Assembly: GCF_000412675.1 (NCBI RefSeq)
Contig: NC_021505.1
Span: forward strand, 5,760,501 to 5,824,500
Direction: 5' to 3'
Origin: Pseudomonas putida NBRC 14164
GTDB taxonomy: Bacteria; Pseudomonadota; Gammaproteobacteria; Pseudomonadales; Pseudomonadaceae
DNA: 64,000 nt
Part shown: positions 8,487 to 18,102 of the stretch, in pieces
Layout: the number at the start of each line of letters is the position of its first letter
Numbering within the stretch: position 1 is the first letter of the stretch
Translations under genes and position numbers: made by a program
Notes under the pieces: model-generated
What the model saw: only the letters and a program-made list of their open reading frames with translations
Databases searched by the model: none
What the model was told of the DNA's origin: nothing

Positions 8487-9454
8487 GCTTCTTCCAGGGG
8501 CAGGTCGAGCAGGCGCCGGGCCATCTGGTCGGCTGCCCGCACCAGGGCATCGGTGATGCCCGGCTCGGACGCGGCGTGGCCGGCGTCGCGGATCACCTTC
8601 AGTTCGCTGTTCGGCCAGGCCTGGTGCAGGGCCCAGGCGTTGTCCAGCGGACAGATCACGTCATAGCGACCGTGCACGATCACCGCTGGCAGGTGGGCGA
8701 TCTTCGGCAGGTCGCGGATCAACTGGTCCGGTTCGAGGAAGGCGTTGTTCATGAAGTAGTGGCACTCGATCCGGGCGATCGACAGCGCCCGCTGCGGCTC
8801 GGAGAAGCGGTCGACCACCAGCGGGTTCGGGCGCAGGGTGGCGGTACGGCCCTCCCAGGTAGACCACGCCTTGGCGGCGTGCATCTGGGCAATCTGATCG
8901 TTACCGGTGAGGCGCTTGTGGAAGGCCTTGACCAGGTCGCCGCGTTCTTCCGGCGGAATCGGCGCGATGTAGTCCTGCCAGTAGTCGGGGAACAGGCGGC
9001 TGGCGCCCTCCTGGTAGAACCACTCGATCTCCTGCGGCCGGCACAGGAAGATGCCCCGCAGGATCAGCCCATGCACACGCTCGGGGTGGGTCTGGGCGTA
9101 GGCCAGGGCCAGGGTCGAACCCCACGAGCCGCCGAACAGCACCCATTTGTCGATGCCCAGGTGCTCGCGGATGCGCTCCAGGTCCTCGACCAGGTGCCAG
9201 GTTGTGTTGTTCTCCAGGCTGGCATGGGGCGTGGAGCGGCCACAGCCGCGCTGGTCGAAGGTGATGATGCGGTACAGGTTGGGGTCAAAGTAGCAACGGC
9301 TCTGGGCGTCGCAGCCAGCACCCGGGCCACCGTGGATGAATACCACGGGCAGACCTTCCGGCGAGCCGCTTTCATCGACATACAGCACATGCGGCGCTTC
9401 CACGGCCAGATCGTGCCGGGCGTAGGGTTTGATCTGCGGGTAGAGGGTCTGCAT
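8483..9454 (-). CDS. pip: Proline iminopeptidase
   Basis: This cytoplasmic alpha/beta hydrolase of peptidase family S33 removes N-terminal proline from peptides. It has 323 aa from ATG 9454 (MQTLYPQIKPYARH); a longer in-frame extension to 9532 lacks family similarity. The oxyanion motif HGGPGAG, the nucleophile elbow GGSWGS, a late Asp (VHGRYDVICP) and the His of DAGHAASE form the expected catalytic set. The gene lies 78 bp after hutG and may partly share its transcript. Confidence 0.95.
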   Translation of the reverse strand: MQTLYPQIKPYARHDLAVEAPHVLYVDESGSPEGLPVVFIHGGPGAGCDAQSRCYFDPNLYRIITFDQRGCGRSTPHASLENNTTWHLVEDLERIREHLGIDKWVLFGGSWGSTLALAYAQTHPERVHGLILRGIFLCRPQEIEWFYQEGASRLFPDYWQDYIAPIPPEERGDLVKAFHKRLTGNDQIAQMHAAKAWSTWEGRTATLRPNPLVVDRFSEPQRALSIARIECHYFMNNAFLEPDQLIRDLPKIAHLPAVIVHGRYDVICPLDNAWALHQAWPNSELKVIRDAGHAASEPGITDALVRAADQMARRLLDLPLEEA

Positions 9455-9532
9455 TGCGCACTCCGTGTGAGGATATTGACTGCCGTTGGGCATCATAAAC
9501 CTGAATTGCGCTTTGAGCACCGCCTCTTCCAC

Positions 9533-10336
9533 TCAACGCTGGTATCGTTCTGCCCCCCAAGCCAGCAGCGCTTGCAAAAGCTGCTTCAGAACCACCTGCG
9601 TCGGTTGCGCCAGGTCTTCCCGGTAGGTAAACGGCTCGGTTTCCTCCATGTACGTGCTTTGCGCCAACTCCAGCTGCACCGCATGGATATGCTTCGCGGG
9701 GTCACCATAGTGCCGGGTGATGTGTCCGCCTTTGAACCGACCATTCAACACATGACTGTAACCTGTCGCTTCGGCGCACACGCCCTGCAACCGCTCGGCC
9801 AGCACCGGATCGCAGCTGGCGCCATTGAAGGTACCCAGGTTGAAGTCCGGCAACTTGCCATCGAACAGGTGCGGGATGTGCGAGCGGATCGAGTGGGCAT
9901 CCCACAACAGGGCATAGCCAAACTGCTCGCGCAACCGGTCCAGTTCGCGCCGAAGGGTGCCGTGATACGGGCGCCAGATCTGTTCCAGGTAGCGTTTGCG
10001 TTCTTCGCCAGACGGCGCCAACCCCTCCTTGAACAGCGGCTCGCCTTCGAACAACGTGGCCGGGTACAGGCCAGTGGTGGCGCCGGCGTAAAGCGGCTTG
10101 TCGTCATCCGGGCGGTTCAGGTCGATGACGAAACGCGAGTACTCTGCGGCTACCACGCTGGCGCCCAGGTCGCGGGCAAAGTCGTACAGCTGCGGGATGT
10201 GCCAGTCGGTGTCCGGCAAGCTGCGCGCCTCCTCGACCAGGCCATCACGCACGGCGTCGCTCAGGCGCAGGCCGGCGTGGGGCATGCTGATCAGCAGCGG
10301 CAGGCGGCCTTGGTGAAAACTCAGAACCTTGTCCAT
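9533..10336 (-). CDS. hutG: N-formylglutamate deformylase
   Basis: HutG catalyses the last step of the five-step histidine pathway, turning N-formylglutamate into glutamate and formate. It has 267 aa from ATG 10336 (MDKVLSFHQGRLPLLISMPHAG). Metal and substrate motifs are SMPHAG, DLNRP, DAHSI and GGHITRHYG. A 21-codon upstream extension overlaps hutI and is not conserved-looking. Only 10 bp separate it from hutI. Its presence with HutF shows that this organism uses the deiminase/deformylase branch, not the direct formiminoglutamase route. Confidence 0.96.
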   Translation of the reverse strand: MDKVLSFHQGRLPLLISMPHAGLRLSDAVRDGLVEEARSLPDTDWHIPQLYDFARDLGASVVAAEYSRFVIDLNRPDDDKPLYAGATTGLYPATLFEGEPLFKEGLAPSGEERKRYLEQIWRPYHGTLRRELDRLREQFGYALLWDAHSIRSHIPHLFDGKLPDFNLGTFNGASCDPVLAERLQGVCAEATGYSHVLNGRFKGGHITRHYGDPAKHIHAVQLELAQSTYMEETEPFTYREDLAQPTQVVLKQLLQALLAWGAERYQR

Positions 10337-10346
10337 CGTGCCTCGC

Positions 10347-11552
10347 TCAGTTGGATATTTCGTGGCCCTTGCGCACCACGCGCTTGGGCAGGTCGCCACC
10401 CAGCCAGTAGGCCAAGTCGGCGGGGCGTTCGATTTGCCAGGCGACGAAGTCGGCTACCTTGCCCACTTCCAGCGAGCCGTGGCTGTCGCCCAGGCCCAAC
10501 GCCGTGGCGGCATGCACGGTGACGCCGGCCAAGGCTTCTTCCGGCGTCATGCGGAAACACGTGCAGCCCATGTTCAGCATCAGCCGCAGCGACAGCCCTG
10601 GCGAGGTGCCGGGGTTGAGGTCGCTGGCCAGGGCAATCTTCACCCCGTGGCGGCGCAATGCATCCATCGGTGGCAGCTGGGTTTCACGCAAGAAATAGAA
10701 GGCGCCCGGTAGCAGCACGGCGACCGTGCCGGCTGCGGCCATGGCAATGGCGTCTTCCTCGGTCATGAACTCCAGGTGGTCGGCCGACAGCGCCTGGTAG
10801 CGGGCCGCCAGGCTCGAGCCATGCAGCGACGACAGCTGTTCGGCGTGCAGCTTGACCGGCAGGCCCAGCTCACGCGCCTTGATGAACAGCCGCTCCACCT
10901 GGGCCGGGGAGAACGCCAGGTGTTCGCAGAAGGCATCCACCGCATCCACCAGGCCTTCGGCGGCCAGGGCCGGCAGCATCTCGTCACAGATGTGCGCGAT
11001 GTAGTCGTCGGCCCGGCCGGCGTACTCCGGCGGCAGGGCGTGCGCGGCCAGGCAGGTGGCGCGCACCGCCAGCGGCAGCTCGTCGGCAAGGCGCCGGGCC
11101 ACGCGCAGCATCTTGCGCTCGTTGGCCAGGTCCAGGCCATAGCCGGACTTGATCTCGAGGGTGGTCACACCATCGCGCATCAGCGCCTGCACCCGCTGGC
11201 GGGCACTGGCGAACAACTCGTCCTCGCTGGCCGCGCGGGTGGCCCGCACGGTACTGGCGATACCGCCACCCTGTGCGGCGATTTCGGCGTAGCTGACGCC
11301 TTGCAGGCGCTGCTCGAACTCGCCACTGCGGTTGCCACCGAACACGGCGTGGGTGTGGCAATCGATCAGCCCGGGGGTGATCCAGGCGCCGCCCAGGTCC
11401 ACCGTGCGGTCAGCGTCGACCGGCGCCAGCTCGGCGCGTGGGCCGATCCATTCGATCAGCCCGGCGCTGGTGACGATGGCCGCGTCTTCGATGGCCGAGT
11501 AACGGCCCTCGGCCATGGTTGCCACATGGCAATGCTGCCAGACGGTTCTCAT
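10347..11552 (-). CDS. hutI: Imidazolonepropionase
   Basis: HutI hydrolyses 4-imidazolone-5-propionate to N-formimino-L-glutamate (third step of histidine breakdown). It is an amidohydrolase-superfamily enzyme of 401 aa. The metal motif is DCHTHAVFGG, followed by the substrate loop SGYGLD, a middle His (KLHAEQLS), and the late Asp region ASDLNPGTSP. The start is ATG 11552, with AAAGGAG 7 bases upstream. A TTG two codons earlier is less likely. It lies 15 bp after hutT. Confidence 0.97.
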   Translation of the reverse strand: MRTVWQHCHVATMAEGRYSAIEDAAIVTSAGLIEWIGPRAELAPVDADRTVDLGGAWITPGLIDCHTHAVFGGNRSGEFEQRLQGVSYAEIAAQGGGIASTVRATRAASEDELFASARQRVQALMRDGVTTLEIKSGYGLDLANERKMLRVARRLADELPLAVRATCLAAHALPPEYAGRADDYIAHICDEMLPALAAEGLVDAVDAFCEHLAFSPAQVERLFIKARELGLPVKLHAEQLSSLHGSSLAARYQALSADHLEFMTEEDAIAMAAAGTVAVLLPGAFYFLRETQLPPMDALRRHGVKIALASDLNPGTSPGLSLRLMLNMGCTCFRMTPEEALAGVTVHAATALGLGDSHGSLEVGKVADFVAWQIERPADLAYWLGGDLPKRVVRKGHEISN

Positions 11553-11567
11553 GCACAATCTCCTTTG

Positions 11568-12971
11568 CTAGCGGTGCAGCTCGACAGGCTCTGCTACGGG
11601 CTGGCCCTGCCCTGCGCGCGGCTTGCACCACAGCAGGTAGGACGCCACCAGGAACACCACCCATATCACGCCGACGATCAATGCCGCCTGGGTATCCGGG
11701 AAGTAGCCGAGCACGCCAAAGATGAAGACCATGAACGCAATGGCCATGGCCGGGCCGTATGGCCAGAACGGTACCGGGAACTTGAGCTGGGCCACTTCTT
11801 CACGGCTCATGCTGCGGCGCATGGCCACTTGGGTGAGCAGGATCATCAACCACACCCACACGGTGGCGAAGGTGGCGATCGAAGCGATCAGCAGGAACAC
11901 GTTCTCAGGGATCAGGTAGTTGAGCAGCACGCCGATCAGCAGCGCGGCGCCCATCACCACCACGGTCATCCATGGCACACCGTGTTTCGACAGCTTGCCG
12001 AAACTGCGTGGCGCATGGCCTTGATGGGCCAGACCATACATCATGCGGCCAGCACCGAAGATGTCACTGTTGATGGCCGAGATCGCAGCGGAAATTACCA
12101 CCACGTTCAGCACTGCGGCGGCAGAGCCAATCCCCAGGTTGCTGAAAATCTGCACGAACGGGCTACCTTCGCTGCCGATCTGCGGCCACGGGTACAGGCA
12201 CATCAGCACGAACAGGGTGAGCACATAGAACAGCAGAATGCGCAGGGGCACGGCGTTGATTGCCTTGGGGATGACCCGCTGCGGGTCCTTGGCTTCACCG
12301 GCAGTCACGCCAATGATCTCGATACCGCCGAAGGCGAACATCACCACGGCAAAGGAGGCGATCAGCCCGCCCACGCCATTGGGCATGAAGCCGCCATGGT
12401 CGAACAGGTTGCTCACACCGACGGCATGCCCGGTACCCACCTGGCTGAAACCGAAGGCCATGATGCCGAGGCCGGCCAGGATCATCGCGACGATGGCGCC
12501 AACCTTGAGCAGCGACAGCCAGAATTCCATCTCGCCGAACACCTTGACGTTGCACAGGTTGAGGCCGCCGATCAGGAAGACGATGCCCAGCACCCAGATC
12601 CAGCGGGCCACTTCCGGGAACCAGAAGCCCATGTAGATACCGAAGGCGGTGACGTCGGCGATGGCGACAATTACCATCTCGAAGGCGTAGGTCCAGCCGA
12701 GGATGAAGCCGGCCATGGGGCCGAGGTAGGTACTGGCGTAGTGGCCGAAGGAGCCGGCCACCGGGTTGTGCACGGCCATTTCGCCGAGGGCGCGCATGAC
12801 CATGAACACAGCGGCACCGCCGATCAGGTAAGCCAGCAGCACGGCCGGGCCGGCCATCTGGATGGCTGAGGCGGAGCCGTAGAACAGCCCGGTTCCGATG
12901 GCAGAACCGAGGGCCATGAAACGGATGTGGCGGGCATTTAGCCCGCGCTTGAGACCTTGAGCTTGTTGCAT
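11568..12971 (-). CDS. hutT: Histidine/proline-type amino-acid permease of the APC family
   Basis: This is a 12-helix inner-membrane APC-superfamily symporter, 467 aa. The first-helix signature is MALGSAIGTGLFYGSASAIQ, and the conserved EIIGVTAGEAKDP loop follows helix 6. It resembles ProY/HutT permeases. Its place between hutH and hutI on the same strand makes histidine the likely substrate, which is inferred from context; a urocanate role is less likely. A REP-like pair separates it from hutH. Confidence 0.88.
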   Translation of the reverse strand: MQQAQGLKRGLNARHIRFMALGSAIGTGLFYGSASAIQMAGPAVLLAYLIGGAAVFMVMRALGEMAVHNPVAGSFGHYASTYLGPMAGFILGWTYAFEMVIVAIADVTAFGIYMGFWFPEVARWIWVLGIVFLIGGLNLCNVKVFGEMEFWLSLLKVGAIVAMILAGLGIMAFGFSQVGTGHAVGVSNLFDHGGFMPNGVGGLIASFAVVMFAFGGIEIIGVTAGEAKDPQRVIPKAINAVPLRILLFYVLTLFVLMCLYPWPQIGSEGSPFVQIFSNLGIGSAAAVLNVVVISAAISAINSDIFGAGRMMYGLAHQGHAPRSFGKLSKHGVPWMTVVVMGAALLIGVLLNYLIPENVFLLIASIATFATVWVWLMILLTQVAMRRSMSREEVAQLKFPVPFWPYGPAMAIAFMVFIFGVLGYFPDTQAALIVGVIWVVFLVASYLLWCKPRAGQGQPVAEPVELHR

Positions 12972-13008
12972 GTCACGTCCTTAAATTGTTTTTGTGGTCG
13001 TGAGATCA

Positions 13009-13114
13009 GGGGGCTGGCATGCAGCCCTTTCGCAGCACAAGGCTGCTCGTACAAGGGAGCGCGTCGCTTTTGCAGGAGCAGCCTTGTGCTGCGAATGGGC
13101 CGCACAGCGGCCCC
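13009..13114. repeat. REP pair of the GCAGCACAAGGCTGCTC variant, inside the hut operon
   Basis: Inverted copies of TTCGCAGCACAAGGCTGCTC and GAGCAGCCTTGTGCTGCGAA are flanked by GGGCTGGCATGCAGCCC and GGGCCGCACAGCGGCCCC hairpins. It lies between hutH and hutT on the same strand. It could reduce the level of the downstream part of the message or stabilise the upstream hutU-hutH part. Confidence 0.85.
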
Positions 13115-13122
13115 AGGGGGCA

Positions 13123-14655
13123 TTACAGGCTTGGCAGCACACCTGCCGGCAGCAAACCGGTCAAACTACCCTTGGCCAACAGTTCCACAGCCTTTTCGAT
13201 GTCCGGCGCGAAGAAACGGTCACGGTCGTAGTGCGCCACTTCGCTGCGCAGCGCCTGGCGTGCTTTCTCCAGCTTGGCCGAAGTCTTCAGGCCTTTGCGC
13301 AGGTCCAGGCCCTGGCATGCGCCCAGCCATTCGATGGCCAGCACGCCACGGGTGTTTTCGGCCATTTCCCACAGGCGCTTGCCGGCAGCCGGGGCCATCG
13401 ATACGTGGTCTTCCTGGTTGGCCGAGGTCGGCAGGCTGTCGACGCTGTGCGGGTGCGACAGGGCCTTGTTCTCGCTGGCCAGAGCGGCAGCGGTGACCTG
13501 GGCGATCATGAAGCCGGAGTTGACCCCACCGTTTTCCACCAGGAACGGCGGCAGCTGGGACATGTGCTTGTCCATCATCAGCGAGATGCGGCGCTCGCTG
13601 AGCGAACCGATTTCGGCGATGGCCAGGGCCAGGTTGTCGGCGGCCATGGCCACCGGTTCTGCGTGGAAGTTGCCACCGGAAATCACGTCACCCTCGGCAG
13701 CGAACACCAGCGGGTTGTCCGACACGGCGTTGGCTTCGATGCCCAGCACCTCGGCAGCCTGGCGCAGCTGGGTCAGGCACGCGCCCATGACCTGCGGCTG
13801 GCAGCGCAGCGAGTACGGGTCCTGGACCTTGTCGCAGTTCTTGTGCGACAGCGACACTTCGCTGGAATCGCCCAGCAGGTCGCGGAAGCACGCGGCAGTG
13901 TCGATCTGGCCGCGCTGGCCACGCGCTTCGTGAATACGCGCATCGAACGGCGAACGCGAGCCCAGTACGGCTTCGACGCTCAGGCCGCCGCAGGCGATAG
14001 CCGCAGCGTACAAGTCTTCGGCATAGAACAGGCCACGCAGGGCATAGGCGGTGGACGCCTGGGTGCCGTTGAGCAGGGCCAGGCCCTCTTTGGCAGCCAG
14101 GGTCAGCGGTTCGAGGCCGGCAACCGCCAGGGCTTCGGTGGCCGACAGCCACTGGCCCTTGTAGCGGGCTTTGCCTTCGCCCAGCAGCACCAGCGACATG
14201 TGCGCCAGCGGCGCCAGGTCGCCGGAAGCACCCACCGAGCCTTTCAGCGGGATGTGCGGGTAGACTTCGGCGTTGACCAGGGCGATCAGCGCATCGATGA
14301 CTTTGCGGCGAATGCCGGAGAAGCCACGGCTGAGGCTGTTGATTTTCAGCACCATGATCAACCGCACCAGATCGTCATCCAGCGGCGCGCCAATGCCAGC
14401 GGCGTGGGACAGCACCAGCGAGCGCTGCAGGTTTTCCAGGTCGTGGCTGGCGATGCGGGTCGAGGCCAGCAGGCCGAAACCGGTGTTGATGCCGTAGGCA
14501 GTGCGGTCTTCGGCAATGATCTGCTCGACACAGGCGACGCTGGCATCGATGGCCGGCGCGGCGCTGGCATCCAGTTGCAGGCGCACGGGCGCGGCATGGA
14601 TCGCGCGCAGCTGGGCCAGGGTCAGGGTGCCGGGCTTGAGGGTGAGTTCGGTCAC
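13123..14655 (-). CDS. hutH: Histidine ammonia-lyase
   Basis: HutH removes ammonia from L-histidine to give trans-urocanate, the first step of the pathway. It has 510 aa from GTG 14655 ([15 protein letters not shown]). The MIO cofactor forms from Ala-Ser-Gly in [12 protein letters not shown], with the Ser at residue 144 counting Met (Ser143 in mature numbering). The catalytic Tyr of [11 protein letters not shown] is at residue 54. The sequence is, as far as I can recall, close to or identical with the classical P. putida enzyme. The reading frame extends 36 codons further upstream without protein-like sequence. It follows hutU by 108 bp. Confidence 0.98.
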
Positions 14656-14763
14656 GTTACTACTCCAAATCGCGTGGAGCCGCAGGCCCGTTCGTGGGTG
14701 CCTGCGCGCTCCTTCTTGTTGTTCAGTATCACCCCTGGCGGGGTGCGATCCAAAGCGTGGCAA

Positions 14764-16437
14764 TCAGCCAGTGATCATCGGCAGGTCCAGGCCCTGCTCC
14801 TTGGCGCAGTCGATGGCGATGTCATAACCGGCATCGGCGTGGCGCATGACGCCAGTCCCTGGGTCGTTGGTCAGTACACGGGCGATGCGCTCGGCGGCTT
14901 CATCGGTGCCGTCGCAGACGATGACCATGCCCGAGTGCTGAGAGAAGCCCATGCCCACGCCACCACCATGGTGCAGCGACACCCAGGTAGCGCCGCCTGC
15001 GGTGTTCAGCAGGGCGTTGAGCAGCGGCCAGTCGGACACAGCGTCCGAGCCATCACGCATGGCTTCGGTTTCGCGGTTGGGGCTGGAGACCGAACCCGAG
15101 TCCAGGTGGTCACGGCCGATCACGACCGGTGCCGACAGCTCGCCGCTGCGGACCATTTCGTTGAAGGCCAGGCCCAGCTTGGCGCGCAGGCCCAGGCCAA
15201 CCCAGCAGATACGTGCCGGCAGGCCCTGGAAGCTGATGCGCTCGCGGGCCATGTCCAGCCAGCGGTGCAGGTGGGCGTCGTCGGGGATCAGTTCCTTGAC
15301 CTTGGCGTCGGTCTTGTAGATGTCCTCGGCCTCGCCAGACAGCGCCGCCCAGCGGAAAGGGCCTACGCCGCGGCAGAACAGCGGACGGATATAGGCAGGG
15401 ACGAAGCCCGGGAAGTCGAAGGCATTGGCCACGCCCTCTTCCTTGGCCATCTGGCGGATGTTGTTGCCATAGTCGAAGGTCGGGACGCCCTGCTTCTGGA
15501 AGTCCAGCATGGCCTGCACGTGCACGGCCATCGACTGCTTGGCGGCCTTGACCACTGCAGCCGGTTCGGTCTGCGCGCGGTCGCGGTACTGCTCCCAGGT
15601 CCAGCCGGCAGGCAGGTAGCCGTTGAGCGGGTCGTGGGCGCTGGTCTGGTCGGTGACCATGTCCGGGCGCACGCCACGCTTGACCAGCTCTGGCAGGATT
15701 TCGGCAGCGTTGCCGTGCAGGGCGATGGAGATGGCCTTGCCTTCGGCGGTGTATTTGGCGATGCGCACCAGGGCGTCGTCGAGGTCGGTGGCCTGCTCGT
15801 CGACGTAGCGGGTTTCCAGACGGAAGTCGATGCGGCTCTGCTGGCATTCGATGTTCAGCGAGCAGGCGCCAGCCAGGGTAGCAGCCAGTGGCTGGGCGCC
15901 GCCCATGCCGCCGAGGCCTGCGGTGAGTACCCACTTGCCTTTCAGGCTGCCGCCGTAGTGCTGGCGACCGGCTTCGACGAAGGTTTCATAAGTGCCCTGG
16001 ACGATGCCCTGGCTGCCGATGTAGATCCAGCTGCCGGCGGTCATCTGGCCGTACATGGCCAGGCCTTTGGCGTCCAGTTCGTTGAAGTGTTCCCAGTTGG
16101 CCCAGTGCGGCACCAGGTTGGAGTTGGCAATCAGCACGCGCGGGGCATTGCTGTGGGTCTTGAACACGCCGACCGGCTTGCCCGACTGCACCAGCAGGGT
16201 TTCGTCGTCTTCCAGGCGGGTCAGGGTTTCGACGATCTTATCGTAGCATTCCCAGTTGCGGGCGGCGCGGCCGATACCGCCGTACACCACCAGTTCTTTC
16301 GGGTTTTCCGCAACCTGTGGGTCGAGGTTGTTCATCAGCATGCGCAGTGGCGCTTCGGTCAGCCAGCTTTTGGCGGTCAGCTTGTTGCCACGTGGGGCAC
16401 GGATTTCAACGTCACGGTATTTGTTGTTGTCGGTCAC
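14764..16437 (-). CDS. hutU: Urocanate hydratase
   Basis: Urocanase converts urocanate to imidazolone propionate using tightly bound NAD+. It has 557 aa, the normal length, from GTG 16437 (TDNNKYRDVEIRAPRG). AGAGGA lies about 9 bases upstream. An open frame of 87 more codons runs through the promoter and operator and is not coding. Family segments include YGGIGRAARNW, GLGGMGGAQPLA, FCRGVGPFRW and GRDHLDSGSVSSPNRETEAM. It heads the hutU-H-T-I-G run and has a HutC operator about 66 bp upstream. Confidence 0.98.
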   Translation of the reverse strand: MTDNNKYRDVEIRAPRGNKLTAKSWLTEAPLRMLMNNLDPQVAENPKELVVYGGIGRAARNWECYDKIVETLTRLEDDETLLVQSGKPVGVFKTHSNAPRVLIANSNLVPHWANWEHFNELDAKGLAMYGQMTAGSWIYIGSQGIVQGTYETFVEAGRQHYGGSLKGKWVLTAGLGGMGGAQPLAATLAGACSLNIECQQSRIDFRLETRYVDEQATDLDDALVRIAKYTAEGKAISIALHGNAAEILPELVKRGVRPDMVTDQTSAHDPLNGYLPAGWTWEQYRDRAQTEPAAVVKAAKQSMAVHVQAMLDFQKQGVPTFDYGNNIRQMAKEEGVANAFDFPGFVPAYIRPLFCRGVGPFRWAALSGEAEDIYKTDAKVKELIPDDAHLHRWLDMARERISFQGLPARICWVGLGLRAKLGLAFNEMVRSGELSAPVVIGRDHLDSGSVSSPNRETEAMRDGSDAVSDWPLLNALLNTAGGATWVSLHHGGGVGMGFSQHSGMVIVCDGTDEAAERIARVLTNDPGTGVMRHADAGYDIAIDCAKEQGLDLPMITG

Positions 16438-16502
16438 GGGAAAGGTCCTCTGCGGTCGTCCGCGGGCGGGTATGTCGTGGTCAATATACAAACACACCTT
16501 TA

Positions 16503-16516
16503 CTTGTATGTACAAG
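16503..16516 (-). promoter_or_regulatory. HutC operator before hutU
   Basis: CTTGTATGTACAAG is a palindrome with 6-bp arms and a 2-bp centre. It fits the GntR/HutC operator (CTTGTATATACAAG type) with one base different. It lies 66-79 bp upstream of the hutU start. It overlaps the -35 position of a possible minus-strand promoter whose -10 would be TATATT (16483-16488). Repression relieved by urocanate is the known mode for HutC. Confidence 0.85.
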
Positions 16517-16678
16517 CATGGACAACCAAAATATTCGGACCTGTTGTTCCTGCTTTGATTTTTTTTGGGGGGGTGAAGCGAGCGTCGGTCCGGCTTGAGT
16601 TTTGCGGCGGCGCGCAAATCGAGCGCCGCCCGCGCGGCGCTCGATCTCACAGGCGATGAAAATGTATCGCCAAGCCCA

Positions 16679-17251
16679 TCAGCGAGAAATGAGCTCAATC
16701 AAGCAAAACCGCCCCTGAACTTCCAGCCCAAGCAACTCATCGTTGCCCTCCAGCCGCAGGCAGTCATACAACCCCAACCGCTGCACCTCACGCCCCGCCA
16801 TGGACACTTCCACGTGACTGCTGGCAGCAAACAACAGCACTGTCGACGCCGAGCTGTACAAACGGCTCGTGCCATCAAACCACTGCAACCTCGCCCGGTA
16901 CCGTTGCGGTGCATAGATCAGGTTGAAATCGCGGATCGCCCCACCCAGCAGCTTGCAGCTGACCTGGCTTTCGCCGCTGAAGGCAAAGGCATCGAACGGC
17001 AGCAACGGCCGGCTGGGCTGGCCATCGACCAACAGGCGCATGCCATCGCCCTGCAGCACGGTGATGATCCGCTGGTAACCGGCGAAGGTGGAAAAGCCGC
17101 CAGACTCTTCGATATCGGCAATCGACAGGCGCCAGCCAAAGCCGTCCAGGCCCTCTCCACTGTCGCGGGTGATCTCTTCGGTGAAACCGCCACCGTTCTT
17201 CCACGGCATGCGCGGGTAATCCTGTGCGCGCAACAACTGCAGCTGGCTCAT
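16679..17251 (-). CDS. hutD: HutD family cupin protein
   Basis: HutD is a cupin-fold protein found beside hut genes. In P. fluorescens it is reported to limit hut expression, perhaps by binding formylglutamate or a related intermediate. It has 190 aa from ATG 17251 (MSQLQLLRAQDYPRMPWKNGGGFTEEI). It contains the typical GWRLSIADIEESGGFSTFAGYQR segment, given here only as SIADIEESGGFS. The ATG overlaps the hutC TGA by 4 bp. The longer frame starting at 17389 runs inside hutC and is rejected. Confidence 0.93.
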   Translation of the reverse strand: MSQLQLLRAQDYPRMPWKNGGGFTEEITRDSGEGLDGFGWRLSIADIEESGGFSTFAGYQRIITVLQGDGMRLLVDGQPSRPLLPFDAFAFSGESQVSCKLLGGAIRDFNLIYAPQRYRARLQWFDGTSRLYSSASTVLLFAASSHVEVSMAGREVQRLGLYDCLRLEGNDELLGLEVQGRFCLIELISR

Positions 17252-17994
17252 TTGCTGAAACGTCCTTCCAGGCGATGACGGGAACCGGGGTGGATCAGCC
17301 GCGCCGCGGTTACCGGCTGGCGGCCGGACCAAGTACGACGGCGGATCAGCAGGCAAGGTTCGCCCCGCTCGATCTGCAGCAGGCGGCATTCTTCCGGCTC
17401 GGCCAGGATGGCTTCGACCACGTGCTCACCCTCGGTCAGCGGCGCTACCTGGGACAGGTAGGCATATGGCGTCTGCCGGGTGAAATCCTGCTTGAGGTAG
17501 TCGGGTGCGATCGCGGCGTTGACGTAGCGGTCCTCGATCTGCACCGGCACGCCGTTCTCGAAATGCACGATCAGCGAGTGGAACACCCGCTGGCCTTCAC
17601 GCATGTCCAGGGCCAGGGCCCGTTCGGAACCGGCTGCTTCCTCGGTGAGCGTGATCACCTGGCAGCTATGCTGATGGCCGCGCGCGGCAATTTCATCGGC
17701 AATGTTGTTGACTTCGAACAACGCCGAACGGCCCTTTGGCTCGGCTACGAACGTGCCGACCCCCTGCATGCGCACCAGCAGGCCGTCGGCCGTGAGTTCG
17801 CGCAGGGCACGGTTGATGGTCATGCGGCTGAAGCCTAGCTCGTTGACCAGTTCACTCTCCGAGGGGACCCGGTGATGCGGCGGCCAGCTGCCGTTGTCGA
17901 TCTGCTGGATGATCATCTGTTTGACCCGGGCATACAGCGGCGCCGGGCCCTCGCCCATCTGGGCAACCAGCGCGGAGACAGGAGGTGTCGGCAC
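17248..17994 (-). CDS. hutC: Histidine utilisation repressor
   Basis: HutC is a GntR-family repressor (HutC subfamily) that senses urocanate. It has 248 aa from GTG 17994, with AAGGA 8 bases upstream. The N-terminal winged helix contains HRVPSESELVNELGFSRMTI, then RALRELTADGLL. The C-terminal UTRA effector domain covers about residues 90-245. It is coupled to hutD by ATGA and is divergent from hutF. A HutC-type operator lies in the shared 108-bp promoter region, so autoregulation is expected. Confidence 0.97.
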   Translation of the reverse strand: MPTPPVSALVAQMGEGPAPLYARVKQMIIQQIDNGSWPPHHRVPSESELVNELGFSRMTINRALRELTADGLLVRMQGVGTFVAEPKGRSALFEVNNIADEIAARGHQHSCQVITLTEEAAGSERALALDMREGQRVFHSLIVHFENGVPVQIEDRYVNAAIAPDYLKQDFTRQTPYAYLSQVAPLTEGEHVVEAILAEPEECRLLQIERGEPCLLIRRRTWSGRQPVTAARLIHPGSRHRLEGRFSK

Positions 17995-18065
17995 GGCGTT
18001 GGATCCTTGTGCATAGGGAATGAACGGTAGCTTGCCGCAGTTTACCCGGCAGGCAAACGCCTGTA

Positions 18066-18079
18066 TATGTATATACAAG
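18066..18079. promoter_or_regulatory. HutC operator between hutC and hutF
   Basis: TATGTATATACAAG matches CTTGTATATACAAG in 12 of 14 positions. It lies 24 bp before the hutF ATG and 72 bp upstream of the hutC start. It probably lets HutC control both hutF and its own gene. Confidence 0.75.
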
Positions 18080-18102
18080 TTAACAATAACAGGATTTGAC
18101 CG

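Noticed and set aside
16555..16575. Homopolymer tract as a phase-variable element (T8-G7 upstream of hutU)
   Set aside because: It lies in an untranslated region upstream of the operator, with no reading frame for it to switch.
12994..16659. Plus-strand open frame of 1221 codons antisense to hutH and hutU
   Set aside because: It mirrors two certain genes, its product is low-complexity (Gln/Arg/His/Gly-rich) with no domain, and it has no ribosome site. It is a high-GC shadow frame.
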